A program made the translations under genes and the position numbers. A DNA stretch of 64,000 bases, taken from Mameliella sp. CS4 (GTDB lineage Bacteria > Pseudomonadota > Alphaproteobacteria > Rhodobacterales > Rhodobacteraceae). Location of the stretch: positions 18,139 through 82,138 of the forward strand of contig NZ_JAHXRQ010000022.1 of the NCBI RefSeq assembly GCF_019392335.1, given 5' to 3'. This document shows, piece after piece, positions 1 to 7,938 of the stretch; position 1 is the first letter of the stretch, and every line of letters begins with the position of its first letter. Below the pieces are notes generated by a model. The model had not been told where the DNA came from. It saw nothing but the letters and a program-made list of their open reading frames with translations, and made no database searches.

Positions 1-435
1 CCCGCGGGCCACCTGCAAGGGCGTGACCGGCGCACCCGTGACCCGCCCCAACGCCTCGGCAGTGGTGGCTGCGGTGACATGACCGCCAAGCCGAGTGCCC
101 TTGTCATCCTTGCCCAGGCTGAAGGTGAACCGCCCGACGCGGGGCAGAACCTCCAGCTTGGCGCGCAGTTCTTCGACACCGTCGATGGCGCGCAGCGCGC
201 GTTCGATGGCGCGCCGGTCCGCGTTGCTTTGCACCAGCCCCTCGACCGTGAGCACACGTCCCTTGACCGTCAGAACGGGTGGATCGGGATAGTCGGCCAG
301 CAAGACCGTGGCCTGCGCGCGCAGCCCGGCCTCGATGGTCGGCTCGTCACTGGGGACCTGAAACAGTCCAAGCCCGGCCAGGGTCAGGAAGATGACCAGC
401 GCGCCGATGGCTTCGACAAGCGCCTTGGCCGTCAT
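1..435 (-). CDS. OmpA/BON-type envelope protein, N-terminal part only
   Basis: Reading leftward from an ATG at 433-435, an open frame runs off the left edge, giving at least 145 residues. Residues 8-26 form a hydrophobic N-terminal anchor or uncleaved signal (ALVEAIGALVIFLTLAGLG). A BON-like stretch follows at about 40-95, with the typical pattern of a short region (PVLTVKGRVLTVEGLV) and then R-A-I-E-R-A-L. In roseobacters, larger OmpA-family proteins often begin this way, but the OmpA domain would lie outside the window. The start is 4 bases downstream of the dat stop, so the two genes probably form one transcript. The exact family is inferred. Confidence 0.55.
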   Translation of the reverse strand, partial: MTAKALVEAIGALVIFLTLAGLGLFQVPSDEPTIEAGLRAQATVLLADYPDPPVLTVKGRVLTVEGLVQSNADRRAIERALRAIDGVEELRAKLEVLPRVGRFTFSLGKDDKGTRLGGHVTAATTAEALGRVTGAPVTPLQVARG

Positions 436-439
436 CGGA

Positions 440-1303
440 TCAGATCGCGGCCTTGCGGCTCTCGTCCAGGTAAATCTCGCGCAAGCGCAAGGCGCGCTGT
501 CCCGGCGTACCATCGCCCAGCGCCACGCCGTCGATCTCGACCACCGGCATCACGAAGGTCGAGGCGGAGGTTATGAAAGCCTCATCGGCGCCCTGCGCTT
601 CCTCGATGGTGAAATTGCGCTCTTCGACCTCCATCTGCGCCTCTTTCGCAAAGCGCAGGACGGCAGCGCGGGTGATCCCGTGCAGGATGTCATTGGACAG
701 CGCCCGGGTGACGATCTTGTTGCCCTTGATGAAATAGGCGTTGTTCGATGTCCCCTCGGTCACGAAACCGTCCTCGACCATCCAGGCGTCATCCGCTCCG
801 GCCTTCTTGGCCATCATCTTGCCCATAGATGGATAGAGCAGCTGCACCGTCTTGATATCGCGGCGGCCCCAGCGGGCATCCTCGATCGAGATCACCTTGA
901 TGCCGGTCTTCGCTGCCGGGCTTTCCGCCAGGCCGGGCTTGTTCTGGGTGAACAGGACGATGGTCGGCGGCGTGGTTTCCGGGTCGGGAAAGACGAAATC
1001 GCGGTCGTCCGGGGCGCCCCGCGTGATCTGCAGATAAACCAGCCCGTCGACGATCCCGTTCTGCTCCACCAGGTCGCGGTGGATCTGCAGCAGCTCCTCG
1101 GGTGTGACCGGGCTGTCCATTTCCAATTCGTCCAGCGAACGCTGCAGCCGTTTCGCGTGGCCCTCGAAATCGATCAGTTTGCCGCCCAGGACAGAGGTCA
1201 CCTCATAGACGCCATCGGCCATCAGAAAGGCCCGGTCGAAGATAGAGACCTTGGCCTCGGTCTCGGGCAGGTAGTCTCCATTGACATAGACGGTACGGGT
1301 CAT
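440..1303 (-). CDS. dat: D-amino-acid transaminase (class IV PLP aminotransferase)
   Basis: This 287-residue protein has the class IV fold-type IV PLP pattern. VYVNGDYLPE at the N-terminus is followed by SIFDRAFLMADGVYE, the PLP-lysine region IKTVQLL at about 145, and the signature EGTSNNAYFI near 180. It moves the amino group between D-amino acids and 2-oxo acids in the cytoplasm. A longer upstream open frame exists, but its residues before the chosen ATG (1301-1303) are unlike the family. The N-terminus MTRTVYVNG matches the usual family start. It lies in the same direction as dgcA and dgcN, which act on D-glutamate, the usual product of D-transamination. Branched-chain aminotransferase or ADC lyase activity is less likely. 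Confidence 0.85.
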   Translation of the reverse strand: MTRTVYVNGDYLPETEAKVSIFDRAFLMADGVYEVTSVLGGKLIDFEGHAKRLQRSLDELEMDSPVTPEELLQIHRDLVEQNGIVDGLVYLQITRGAPDDRDFVFPDPETTPPTIVLFTQNKPGLAESPAAKTGIKVISIEDARWGRRDIKTVQLLYPSMGKMMAKKAGADDAWMVEDGFVTEGTSNNAYFIKGNKIVTRALSNDILHGITRAAVLRFAKEAQMEVEERNFTIEEAQGADEAFITSASTFVMPVVEIDGVALGDGTPGQRALRLREIYLDESRKAAI

Positions 1304-1669
1304 CAGCGTGGTCCTTGAAACTGTTATGGGTCTTGTAGGCAGGCGGCTTGCGGGCCGCAAGTGTCGCGGTTCCTTTGGCGCCCGGCCTGCCATCCTTTGG
1401 AACGATTCCAAAGGTGAAACCGACGATCCGGACAAGGCGGCGACGCCGGTCGTACTGTGGCACATGGTCAAATTCGTCGTGATACGCGTGCCGGGGTCAG
1501 GCCCGCCCGCACTGGCTGGCGCGCCAAATCGCTTTGCCACGAAATAGGCCGCGCTCGCGCGGATCGAAGAGGTCGAAAAGGATCACCGCAAGGCACATCA
1601 CATCTGTCTCGACGTGATCCGGGTCCAAGAGCCTTTGCAGGACAATCTGACCCGCCTGGGCGTCCTGGC
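1304..1669. other. Intergenic stretch between dgcA and dat with two perfect palindromes
   Basis: No convincing gene is visible. Two short inverted repeats stand out: CTTGCGG/CCGCAAG at 1347-1361 (one central base), and CCTTTGGAA-CGA-TTCCAAAGG at 1394-1414. The dat promoter, if separate from dgcA, should lie here. A start-less open stretch on the plus strand ending near 1672 (about 40 codons) may be a remnant or chance. Confidence 0.5.
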
Positions 1670-2635
1670 CTAACCCCACAGCCTCTGCGGTGGCGGATGC
1701 ACCCCCCTCTCGTCGAACTGCAACGGCGTTTCGCGGTCCTCCGCCAGCAACAAAGGTCCGTCCAGGTCGGTGACAAGCGCCCCCTGGGCCACCAGAACCG
1801 CCGGCGCCATCGCCAGCGATGAGCCGACCATGCAGCCCACCATGACATCATACCCCTCTGCCAATGCCGCGTCGCGCAGGGCTAGCGCCTCGGTCAGGCC
1901 GCCGGTCTTGTCCAGCTTGATATTCACCACGTCGTACTTGCCCTTGAGCGCGGGCAAAGAGGCACGGTCATGACAGCTTTCGTCGGCGCAGACGGGCACC
2001 GGGCGCTCCATCCCGATCAGCGCCTCGTCCTCGCCCGCAGGCAGCGGTTGCTCGACCAGCGCCACCCCCAGCCGCACCAGGTGCGGCGCAAGATCGGCGT
2101 AGACCTCGGCGCTCCAGCCTTCGTTGGCATCGACGATGATCCGCGCCTCCGGCGCGCCACGGCGCACCGCCTCCAGCCGGGGCATGTCATCGGCCGTACC
2201 CAGCTTGATCTTCAGCAGGGGCCGCGCAGCGTGTTTGCGCGCCGATGCCTCCATGTTCTCGGGCGTGTCCAGCGACAGGGTATAGGCGGTGATTTCCGGT
2301 CCCGGCTTCGCCAGACCGGCCAGCTCCCACACCCGTTGCCCGGCGGCCTTGGCCTCCAGATCCCAAAGCGCGCAATCCACCGCGTTGCGCGCCGCCCCGG
2401 CAGGCAGAGCCTCTTGCAGCGCCATGCGGGAAATCCCCGAGGGCAGGGCCTCGATCTCGGCGGTCACACTGTCCAGCGTTTCATCGTAGCGGGCGTAGGG
2501 CACGCATTCGCCCCATCCCATGACCTTGCCGCGCGTGACCCGCACGGTCAGAACCTGCGCCTCGGTCCGGCTGCCACGTGAAATGGTAAAGGCCTCGGCC
2601 AGCCGGAACACATCCCGTGAAACACTGATTGTCAT
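1670..2635 (-). CDS. dgcA: N-acetyl-D-glutamate racemase / dipeptide epimerase-type enolase
   Basis: This 321-residue enolase-superfamily protein is of the muconate-lactonizing type. The capping domain occupies about 1-110 (GWGECVPYARY) and the barrel follows. Catalytic features are the KxK motif (LLKIKLG, about 150), the metal ligands in IVDANEGW, VEQPLP and CADES, and the second base in NIKLDKTGG. Family members epimerise L-Ala-D/L-Glu. The marine DgcA subgroup racemises N-acetyl-D-Glu to N-acetyl-L-Glu, and the adjacent DgcN gene makes that assignment more likely here. The ATG at 2633-2635 is chosen over an upstream start because MTISVSRDVFRL is the natural beginning of the capping domain. 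Specificity is inferred from context. Confidence 0.8.
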   Translation of the reverse strand: MTISVSRDVFRLAEAFTISRGSRTEAQVLTVRVTRGKVMGWGECVPYARYDETLDSVTAEIEALPSGISRMALQEALPAGAARNAVDCALWDLEAKAAGQRVWELAGLAKPGPEITAYTLSLDTPENMEASARKHAARPLLKIKLGTADDMPRLEAVRRGAPEARIIVDANEGWSAEVYADLAPHLVRLGVALVEQPLPAGEDEALIGMERPVPVCADESCHDRASLPALKGKYDVVNIKLDKTGGLTEALALRDAALAEGYDVMVGCMVGSSLAMAPAVLVAQGALVTDLDGPLLLAEDRETPLQFDERGVHPPPQRLWG

Positions 2636-2641
2636 GCCCGT

Positions 2642-2790
2642 CCTCCCTGCTTCTTCTTGGTTCAAATACCCCGGGTCCGCAATTGGCCACCCCAGGGCGA
2701 CGCATCAATGGATGCGCCCCAAGGGACGGCGGGCGGGGCGTCTTTCGCGCCCAAGGCGCGAAACAGCGTCCGGCCGCAGGCCGGACCGCC
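2642..2790. repeat. Rhodobacterales-type intergenic repeat with three hairpins (copy 1)
   Basis: This spacer between dgcA and dgcN contains three consecutive perfect stem-loops: CGCATC/GATGCG at 2701-2716, TTTCGCGCC-CAA-GGCGCGAAA at 2743-2763 and GTCCGGCC-GCA-GGCCGGAC at 2768-2786. Its end nearest dgcA, read on the minus strand, is CCCGGGGTATTTGAACCAAG followed by AAGAAG. A second copy with the same GGCCTGCGGCC hairpin core and GGTATTT...AAAGAA tail lies at 36,131-36,200. Such elements may affect termination or differential expression within the dgcN-dgcA transcript; that role is inferred. Confidence 0.65.
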
Positions 2791-2795
2791 CGATG

Positions 2796-3797
2796 TCAGA
2801 GCGCGGCCAGCGCCTCGGCCAGCCGGTCGGCGCCGTGGCGGAACGGGTCCACGGTCGGCAGGCCAAGCCGGGCTTCGACCTCTTCGCAATAACGCACCGC
2901 CTCGTCCTCGCCCATGTGCTGCGTGTTGATCGACACGCCGACCACCTGGCAGCCGGGATTGGCGACCTTCGCCAGCGACATCGACAGGTCCCGCACCTCT
3001 TCCAGCGTGGGCAGGCCATAGTCCGGCAGACCGCGCATATGGGTGCGCGTCGGCTCGTGGCACAGGATCAGCGCGTCGGGCTGGCCGCCGTGGATCAGCG
3101 CCATCGTCACGCCGGAGAACGAGACGTGGAACAGGCTGCCCTGTCCCTCGATCACGTCCCAGTGGTCGGGATCGTTGTCGGGCGTCAGCCATTCGATGCT
3201 GCCGGCCATGAAATCCGCCACAACCGCGTCCAGCGGCACGCCGTCGCCGGTGATCAGGATACCGGTCTGGCCCGTGGCGCGGAAGGTCGATTTCATGCCC
3301 CGGTCGCGCATCGCCTTGTCCAGCGCCAGCGTGGTATACATCTTGCCCACCGAACAATCGGTGCCCACCGCCAGCACCCGCTTGCCGCCGCGCTTCTTGC
3401 CATCGGCAATCGGATAGTCGACCTCGGGCACCCGCACGTCGTGCAGAGCGCGGCCCGTGGCCTCGGCCACAGCCTTCAGGTCGGGCTCGTCACGCAGCAG
3501 GTTGTGCAGTCCCGAGGCGAGGTCAAAGCCCTCTTCCAGCGCCTCGACCAGCACCTTCTTCCAGACCTGGCTGATCTTGCCACCCCGGTTGGCCACGCCG
3601 ATCACCAAGGTCTTGGCCCCCGCATCCTTGGCCGCCGCAAGGTCCATGTCCGGCAGGCCCAGGTCGGCCTTGCAACCGTCCAGGCGCAATTGGCCGACGC
3701 AGTTTTCGGGCCGCCAGTCGCGGATTCCCTGGGCCACCTTGGCCGCCAGCGGGTCGGGCGCATCGCCCAGGAACAGCAGATAGGGTGTCTCGATCAT
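2796..3797 (-). CDS. dgcN: DUF1611 protein, D-glutamate N-acetyltransferase DgcN
   Basis: This 333-residue DUF1611/P-loop protein has an N-terminal alpha/beta domain (YLLFLGDAPDPLAAKVAQG) and a P-loop at about 152-165 (AVGTDCSVGKMYTT). A downstream conserved stretch (IEGQGSLFHVSFSGVTMALIHG) and ALILCHEPTR are typical of the family. In marine bacteria DgcN acetylates D-Glu, and DgcA then racemises the product so it can enter L-Glu metabolism. The start at 3795-3797 is supported by a GGAGG five bases upstream on the minus strand. The gene is the first of a leftward dgcN-dgcA-dat run and is divergent from mcl1. The function rests on family knowledge plus context. Confidence 0.82.
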   Translation of the reverse strand: MIETPYLLFLGDAPDPLAAKVAQGIRDWRPENCVGQLRLDGCKADLGLPDMDLAAAKDAGAKTLVIGVANRGGKISQVWKKVLVEALEEGFDLASGLHNLLRDEPDLKAVAEATGRALHDVRVPEVDYPIADGKKRGGKRVLAVGTDCSVGKMYTTLALDKAMRDRGMKSTFRATGQTGILITGDGVPLDAVVADFMAGSIEWLTPDNDPDHWDVIEGQGSLFHVSFSGVTMALIHGGQPDALILCHEPTRTHMRGLPDYGLPTLEEVRDLSMSLAKVANPGCQVVGVSINTQHMGEDEAVRYCEEVEARLGLPTVDPFRHGADRLAEALAAL

Positions 3798-3995
3798 GGA
3801 CGCCTCCGAAGTCAGAATTTGCCCGACCATGCCTGAGTCGTTGCCGAACTGCCTTGCGTTCCTGCGCCAATTTGCGGAAATCTTCGACGTTTCTTGCGCA
3901 TTCTGGGAAAACTGCCGAAGAATCGTGCATCAAGGCAGGAATGCCGCCCTGCAGCGAAATTCCCTTGCAGAGTGCTGCGCAGTTTTATAACCCGC

Positions 3996-4007
3996 ATACC
4001 GAGGTAT
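3996..4007. promoter_or_regulatory. Palindrome in the dgcN/mcl1 divergent promoter region
   Basis: ATACC-GA-GGTAT is a perfect inverted repeat about 32 bases upstream of the mcl1 ATG, in the 241-base region that must hold both divergent promoters. It resembles a small dimeric repressor operator, but the cognate regulator is unknown. Confidence 0.3.
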
Positions 4008-4038
4008 ACGCAATTTTCTGACCGAAAGGCCCTGCCCC

Positions 4039-4998
4039 ATGTCCTTCCGCATCCAGCCTGCCGCCCCTGCCCGCCCCAACCGCTGCCAGCTGTTCGGCCC
4101 CGGCTCGCGCCCGGCGATCTTTGAAAAAATGGCAGGCTCGGCGGCCGATGTCATCAACCTCGACCTCGAGGATTCCGTGGCCCCCACCGACAAGGACAGC
4201 GCGCGCGCCAATGTCATCAAGGCCATCGGCGAGGTTGACTGGGGCAACAAGACCCTGTCCGTCCGCATCAACGGGCTGGACACGCCCTATTGGTACCGCG
4301 ACGTCGTGGACCTGCTGGAACAGGCCTCTGAACGGTTGGACCAGATCATGATTCCCAAGGTCGGCTGCGCCGGGGACATCTATGCCGTCGACGCGCTGGT
4401 GACGGCGGTGGAACGCGCCAAAGGCCGGACCAAGCCGATCAAGTTCGAAGTCATCATCGAAAGCGCCGCCGGCATCGCCCATGTCGAAGAGATCGCCGCC
4501 GCCTCGCCACGGCTGGAGGCGATGAGCCTCGGCGCCGCCGATTTCGCTGCCTCGATGGGCATGGCGACCACCGGCATCGGCGGCACGCAGGAAAACTACT
4601 ACATGATCCGCGAGGGGCAAAAGCACTGGTCGGATCCCTGGCACTGGGCCCAGGCCGCGATTGTCGCCGCCTGCCGCACCCACGGCGTGCTGCCCGTGGA
4701 CGGACCCTTCGGAGATTTCAGCGATGACGAGGGCTTCCGCGCGCAGGCGCTGCGCTCGGCCACGCTGGGCATGGTCGGCAAATGGGCGATCCATCCGAAA
4801 CAGGTGGCGCTGGCCAACGCGGTCTTTACCCCCACCGAAGAGGCCGTGACCGAAGCGCGCGAGATCCTCGCCGCGATGGAAGAAGCCAAGGCCAAGGGCG
4901 AAGGCGCCACGGTCTACAAGGGCCGGCTGGTCGACATCGCCTCGATCAAGCAGGCCGAGGTGATCGTGCGCCAGTCCGAGATGATCGCCGCCAATTGA
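4039..4998 (+). CDS. mcl1: L-malyl-CoA / beta-methylmalyl-CoA lyase
   Basis: This 319-residue CitE-like TIM-barrel lyase reversibly cleaves L-malyl-CoA to acetyl-CoA plus glyoxylate, and beta-methylmalyl-CoA to propionyl-CoA plus glyoxylate, in the ethylmalonyl-CoA pathway. Visible family motifs are NRCQLFGPGSRPAIFEKMA near the N-terminus, the acidic metal-binding segment INLDLEDSVAP, KFEVIIESAAGI around residue 145, SLGAADFAASMGM, and the C-terminal KWAIHPKQ. Length and N-terminus match the Rhodobacter enzyme. The ATG at 4039 follows GAAAGG. The mcd gene in the same window serves the same pathway, which supports assimilation of acetate-like substrates without a glyoxylate shunt. Confidence 0.9.
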   Translation: MSFRIQPAAPARPNRCQLFGPGSRPAIFEKMAGSAADVINLDLEDSVAPTDKDSARANVIKAIGEVDWGNKTLSVRINGLDTPYWYRDVVDLLEQASERLDQIMIPKVGCAGDIYAVDALVTAVERAKGRTKPIKFEVIIESAAGIAHVEEIAAASPRLEAMSLGAADFAASMGMATTGIGGTQENYYMIREGQKHWSDPWHWAQAAIVAACRTHGVLPVDGPFGDFSDDEGFRAQALRSATLGMVGKWAIHPKQVALANAVFTPTEEAVTEAREILAAMEEAKAKGEGATVYKGRLVDIASIKQAEVIVRQSEMIAAN

Positions 4999-5004
4999 CC
5001 TGTC

Positions 5005-5028
5005 GGGCCGGGCTTGTGCGCCCGGCCC
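5005..5028. terminator. Shared hairpin between convergent mcl1 and sulfotransferase-like gene
   Basis: GGGCCGGGC-TTGTGC-GCCCGGCCC is a perfect 9-bp stem just after the mcl1 stop. Its last base is the first base of the convergent gene's stop triplet. It has no long T run, so it is a candidate bidirectional terminator. Confidence 0.55.
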
Positions 5029-5822
5029 TACCCTGCCCGGGTCTGGCCCGCCTTGCGCAGACGTGTCAGCAAGGCAGTCTTGGCCGCGCTCAGCGCCTCG
5101 TCGTCCAGATCAGACCGGTTGAGCGCCAGCAGGTCCGCCGCGGCCTCCGCCGGTTGCACGTTTTGCCGCGCGAGGGGCCGCAACCCGGCGGATGACACGC
5201 CCAGCCGGTCCAGCGCCACGCCCAGCGGCCCCAATGGATCGCCGCCGCAGTCCTCCAATCTCGTCGACGACACGTCGGCCTGTCCCGCCAGTCGTTCCGC
5301 CACCATCGCGACAATGGCGCCCAGGTCTGCCGCGTCGCGAAAGCGGTTGGCAAATTGCTCTGACCCCTCTGTCACCCGCTGGCTGCGCAGGAGTTGCCAG
5401 TAGAGGCTTTTCAGCCAGGCCTCCGGCGCGCGGGTGGTGAACCAGATCGACAAAGACGGGTTTGGCAGGTGATCTGAGAGGACCTCGGCCATCTGCCCCA
5501 GCAGCTCTGGCGCTGCGGCATAGGTGGTCACGGATTTGCGCCCCGGCAACAAACCGCAGAGATGCTCCGAGCTGACAAGCAGCGGACGCGGATCGCCCGG
5601 GTCGATGCCCTGGGCAAACTCCGTCACGGCTGCGCGAAATGCCGCGATGCGCTTGGCGTTGGCGCCCACCGACACGCGACGCGCGGCGAAATTCACCGGC
5701 TCGATGTCATGCGGCAGTACCAGGCGCAGGCGTGGCGCCAGGACCGCATGTTCCGCCTCTGCCCCGCGTTGCAGGCTGGTGGTGCCGGTCTTGTGAAAGC
5801 CGGGATGGATCAGTACCCGCAT
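5028..5822 (-). CDS. Sulfotransferase-like P-loop protein
   Basis: This 264-residue protein begins MRVLIHPGFHKTGTTSLQ, the PAPS 5'-phosphosulfate loop of sulfotransferases. A later segment, LVSSEHLCGLLPG, and a WFTTRAPEAWLKSLYWQ stretch resemble the 3'-phosphate-binding strand and helix (R-x6-S-type). Such proteins transfer sulfate from PAPS to a carbohydrate or small molecule. The acceptor cannot be predicted. The gene stands alone, convergent with mcl1 and upstream of an lrp-type regulator on the same strand. Some roseobacter relatives look degenerate, so catalytic activity is not assured. Confidence 0.7.
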   Translation of the reverse strand: MRVLIHPGFHKTGTTSLQRGAEAEHAVLAPRLRLVLPHDIEPVNFAARRVSVGANAKRIAAFRAAVTEFAQGIDPGDPRPLLVSSEHLCGLLPGRKSVTTYAAAPELLGQMAEVLSDHLPNPSLSIWFTTRAPEAWLKSLYWQLLRSQRVTEGSEQFANRFRDAADLGAIVAMVAERLAGQADVSSTRLEDCGGDPLGPLGVALDRLGVSSAGLRPLARQNVQPAEAAADLLALNRSDLDDEALSAAKTALLTRLRKAGQTRAG

Positions 5823-5849
5823 GGCCCCTCCTGTCTGCCCGAAAAACGC

Positions 5850-6302
5850 TCAGGCCCGCTCATCCTTGGGAGACCCCATGACAACATAGGATGTCAGTGT
5901 GCGGACCTGCGGCAACGCCCCCAGGATGTCGGTATGGAAATGCTTGTAGGCCGCCAGGTCCGCCACCTCGACCCGTAGCAGGTATTCCACCGGCCCTGTG
6001 ATGTTGTGACATTCACGCACCTGGGACGCCGCCGCCATCGCCTGTTCAAAGGCCAGCTGCGAGGGCTTGGTATGCTGGTTCAACCCCACGGTGATATAGG
6101 CGGTAAAGCCGATGCCCCGCTTTTCGGCACTGAGCACCGCGCGATAGCCCCGGATCACCCCGGCCTTTTCCAGCGCCTGCGTGCGGCGCAGGCAGGCCGA
6201 CGGCGAGAGGCCCACCCGATCTGCGAGGGCCAGGTTGCTCAGCCGCCCGTCGGCGGACAACTCTCGCAATATCTTGCGATCAATGGCATCCATTTCGATC
6301 AT
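5850..6302 (-). CDS. Lrp/AsnC-family transcriptional regulator
   Basis: This is an about 150-residue Lrp/AsnC protein. An N-terminal winged HTH (MDAIDRKILRELSADGRLSN, then LADRVGLSPSACLRRTQALE) is followed by a RAM/AsnC effector domain ending in VRTLTSYVVMGSPKD. The start is uncertain among ATGs at 6311, 6302 and 6293. The one giving MIEMDAIDRKIL is chosen because the family normally has only 2-4 residues before DAIDRKIL. It is divergent from a LysE-type exporter with about 70 bases between the starts, a classic regulator/exporter pair. It probably senses an amino acid and controls that exporter. Confidence 0.88.
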   Translation of the reverse strand: MIEMDAIDRKILRELSADGRLSNLALADRVGLSPSACLRRTQALEKAGVIRGYRAVLSAEKRGIGFTAYITVGLNQHTKPSQLAFEQAMAAASQVRECHNITGPVEYLLRVEVADLAAYKHFHTDILGALPQVRTLTSYVVMGSPKDERA

Positions 6303-6374
6303 TAATTGCATGCTTACCCGATACGCGCCGCAGTTCGCAACAAAATCGCACGCAGATACCGTAAGAATTGCGCC

Positions 6375-6968
6375 ATGACACTCGAGTTGTTCCTTGCCCT
6401 TGCGCTTTTTGCCGCCGCCACCGTGTTCTCACCCGGACCGAACAACCTGATGCTGATGACATCCGGGGCGAATTTCGGCCTGCGCCGGACCCTGCCCCAC
6501 CTGGCGGGTGTGGCCTATGGGTTTCCTCTGATGATCCTGCCGGTGGGCCTGGGCGTGATGCAGATCTTCGAGATCTGGCCCTTTGCCAACACGCTGCTCA
6601 AGGTCGTCTCGATCCTTTACCTGCTGTGGCTGGCCTGGAAGATCGCCAACCAGGCGGCACCGGGAGCGGCGGGTAGCAATGCCCGGCCGCTCAGCTTCTT
6701 GCAGGCGGCGGCCTTTCAGTGGGTCAACCCCAAGGCCTGGTCGATGGCCCTGGGCGCGATCACGCTTTATGCCGCCAGCCGCGACCTTGTCGCCGTGGCC
6801 TGGGTCTCTGGCACCTATGCGGTGATCGGCACCGTCTCTGCCGTGACCTGGACGGTCCTTGGCACCGGCCTGCGCCGCTGGCTGGACAAACCTGGACGGC
6901 TGCGCCTGTTCAACTGGAGCATGGCGGCGATCCTGCTGGCCGCGATGGTGCCGGTGCTGTTCGGCTGA
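6375..6968 (+). CDS. LysE/RhtB-family amino-acid exporter
   Basis: This 197-residue inner-membrane protein has about six hydrophobic segments. Family landmarks are the FSPGPNNLMLM motif at about 18-28 in the first loop, and FQWVNPKAWSMALGA at about 117, typical of RhtB/LysE exporters. It is expected to export an amino acid or derivative by proton exchange. A longer upstream in-frame extension is rejected because MTLELFLALALFAAATVFSPGPN is the normal LysE beginning. It is divergent from an Lrp-type regulator. Its stop lies inside a 14-base palindrome (6963-6976) that also contains the stop of the convergent AraC gene. Confidence 0.87.
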   Translation: MTLELFLALALFAAATVFSPGPNNLMLMTSGANFGLRRTLPHLAGVAYGFPLMILPVGLGVMQIFEIWPFANTLLKVVSILYLLWLAWKIANQAAPGAAGSNARPLSFLQAAAFQWVNPKAWSMALGAITLYAASRDLVAVAWVSGTYAVIGTVSAVTWTVLGTGLRRWLDKPGRLRLFNWSMAAILLAAMVPVLFG

Positions 6969-6970
6969 CG

Positions 6971-7828
6971 TCAGCCCAGCAGGGGCACATGGATTTCGGT
7001 CAGCAGCGCCTCTGGCGGCGTATCGGTGGGATCGTTCAAGTAGACCTCGAACGAGGGGCTGTCCGCAGGCATCCGACCGGATTCGGGCAGCGCCACGCCA
7101 TAGGCATGGTCCCAGGCCGCCGGCAAGCCCGCATAAGCCCCCTTGAAGGTCAGAACGAGGCGATCGCCGTCCGGCAGGGGAATGTCCTGCAGGTCCTCGG
7201 GCATGGCAAAATCCGCCTCCACCAGGATGCCCGCGGCGCTGCGCAGGTCCGGCTCTGGCGTGTCCGCGGGCGAGTCGTAGTAGATGGCGGCCATACCGCG
7301 CGCCTGCGGCCACAGCCTCCTGGCTGAGAAAATCGCGGCCAGTTCGGTAAAGGCGCGGGCAATCTGGTGATAGTCGCCCTTGTGCGGCAGCGCCGCCAGA
7401 CGCGCGGGCGCGCAGATGCGGATTTCAACGGGGTACATGGCGGGGTCTCCTTTGCGCAGGGTCAAGGTCATGCGGTCAGCCTGTCCGGCGGTACGGAAAG
7501 CCAGGGGCGTGATGCCGTAATGCGCCTTGAAGGCACGGTTGAAGCTCTGGGCGTTGGCATAACCCACGCGGGCGGCGATCAGCTCCACCGGCTCTGCCCC
7601 CTGCACCAGCCATTTGCCGGCGCGGTGCAGGCGCAGGCGGCGCACGGCCTGCGCCACCGTCTCGCCCGTCATCGCGACGTAGACCCGGTGAAAGTGGAAC
7701 CGCGACATCGCCGCCACATCCGCCAGCGCATCAAGCGAAAGGTCGCCGTCTGGCGTGTCAACGATGTGGCGCATGACGCGGCGGATACGGGCCTCATATG
7801 CGGTGGCGGGGTGGTCTTGTCGGGTCAT
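6971..7828 (-). CDS. AraC-family regulator with GyrI-like effector domain
   Basis: This 285-residue two-domain protein has an N-terminal AraC double HTH at residues 8-112 (MSRFHFHRVYVAMTGETVAQ, VGYANAQSFNRAFKAHYGI) and a C-terminal GyrI/SOUL-like small-molecule-binding domain from about 130 (PARLAALPHKGDYHQI to the end). This is the SoxS/Rob-plus-GyrI architecture, which usually binds amphipathic or toxic compounds and activates efflux genes. It ends two bases from the convergent lysE-type gene and is divergent from accA with about 110 bases between. The target genes are not evident. Confidence 0.85.
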   Translation of the reverse strand: MTRQDHPATAYEARIRRVMRHIVDTPDGDLSLDALADVAAMSRFHFHRVYVAMTGETVAQAVRRLRLHRAGKWLVQGAEPVELIAARVGYANAQSFNRAFKAHYGITPLAFRTAGQADRMTLTLRKGDPAMYPVEIRICAPARLAALPHKGDYHQIARAFTELAAIFSARRLWPQARGMAAIYYDSPADTPEPDLRSAAGILVEADFAMPEDLQDIPLPDGDRLVLTFKGAYAGLPAAWDHAYGVALPESGRMPADSPSFEVYLNDPTDTPPEALLTEIHVPLLG

Positions 7829-7938
7829 TGCGGTTGTCCTTTGTCTGCCAAGACCCTAGACGGGCCAGTTGCGACAAATCTTGCTTTATTGCATCCCGCG
7901 CGCGGCGAGGCCATATAGCGCCCTGCAAGGAGACCCGG

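Noticed and set aside
1457..1679. Possible small genes between dgcA and dat
   Set aside because: Frames on both strands overlap each other, lack starts with ribosome sites and show no family character.
6963..6976. Palindrome GGCTGACGTCAGCC as a regulator site
   Set aside because: It lies over the two convergent stop codons of the LysE and AraC genes, so it is more likely a termination or chance feature than an operator.
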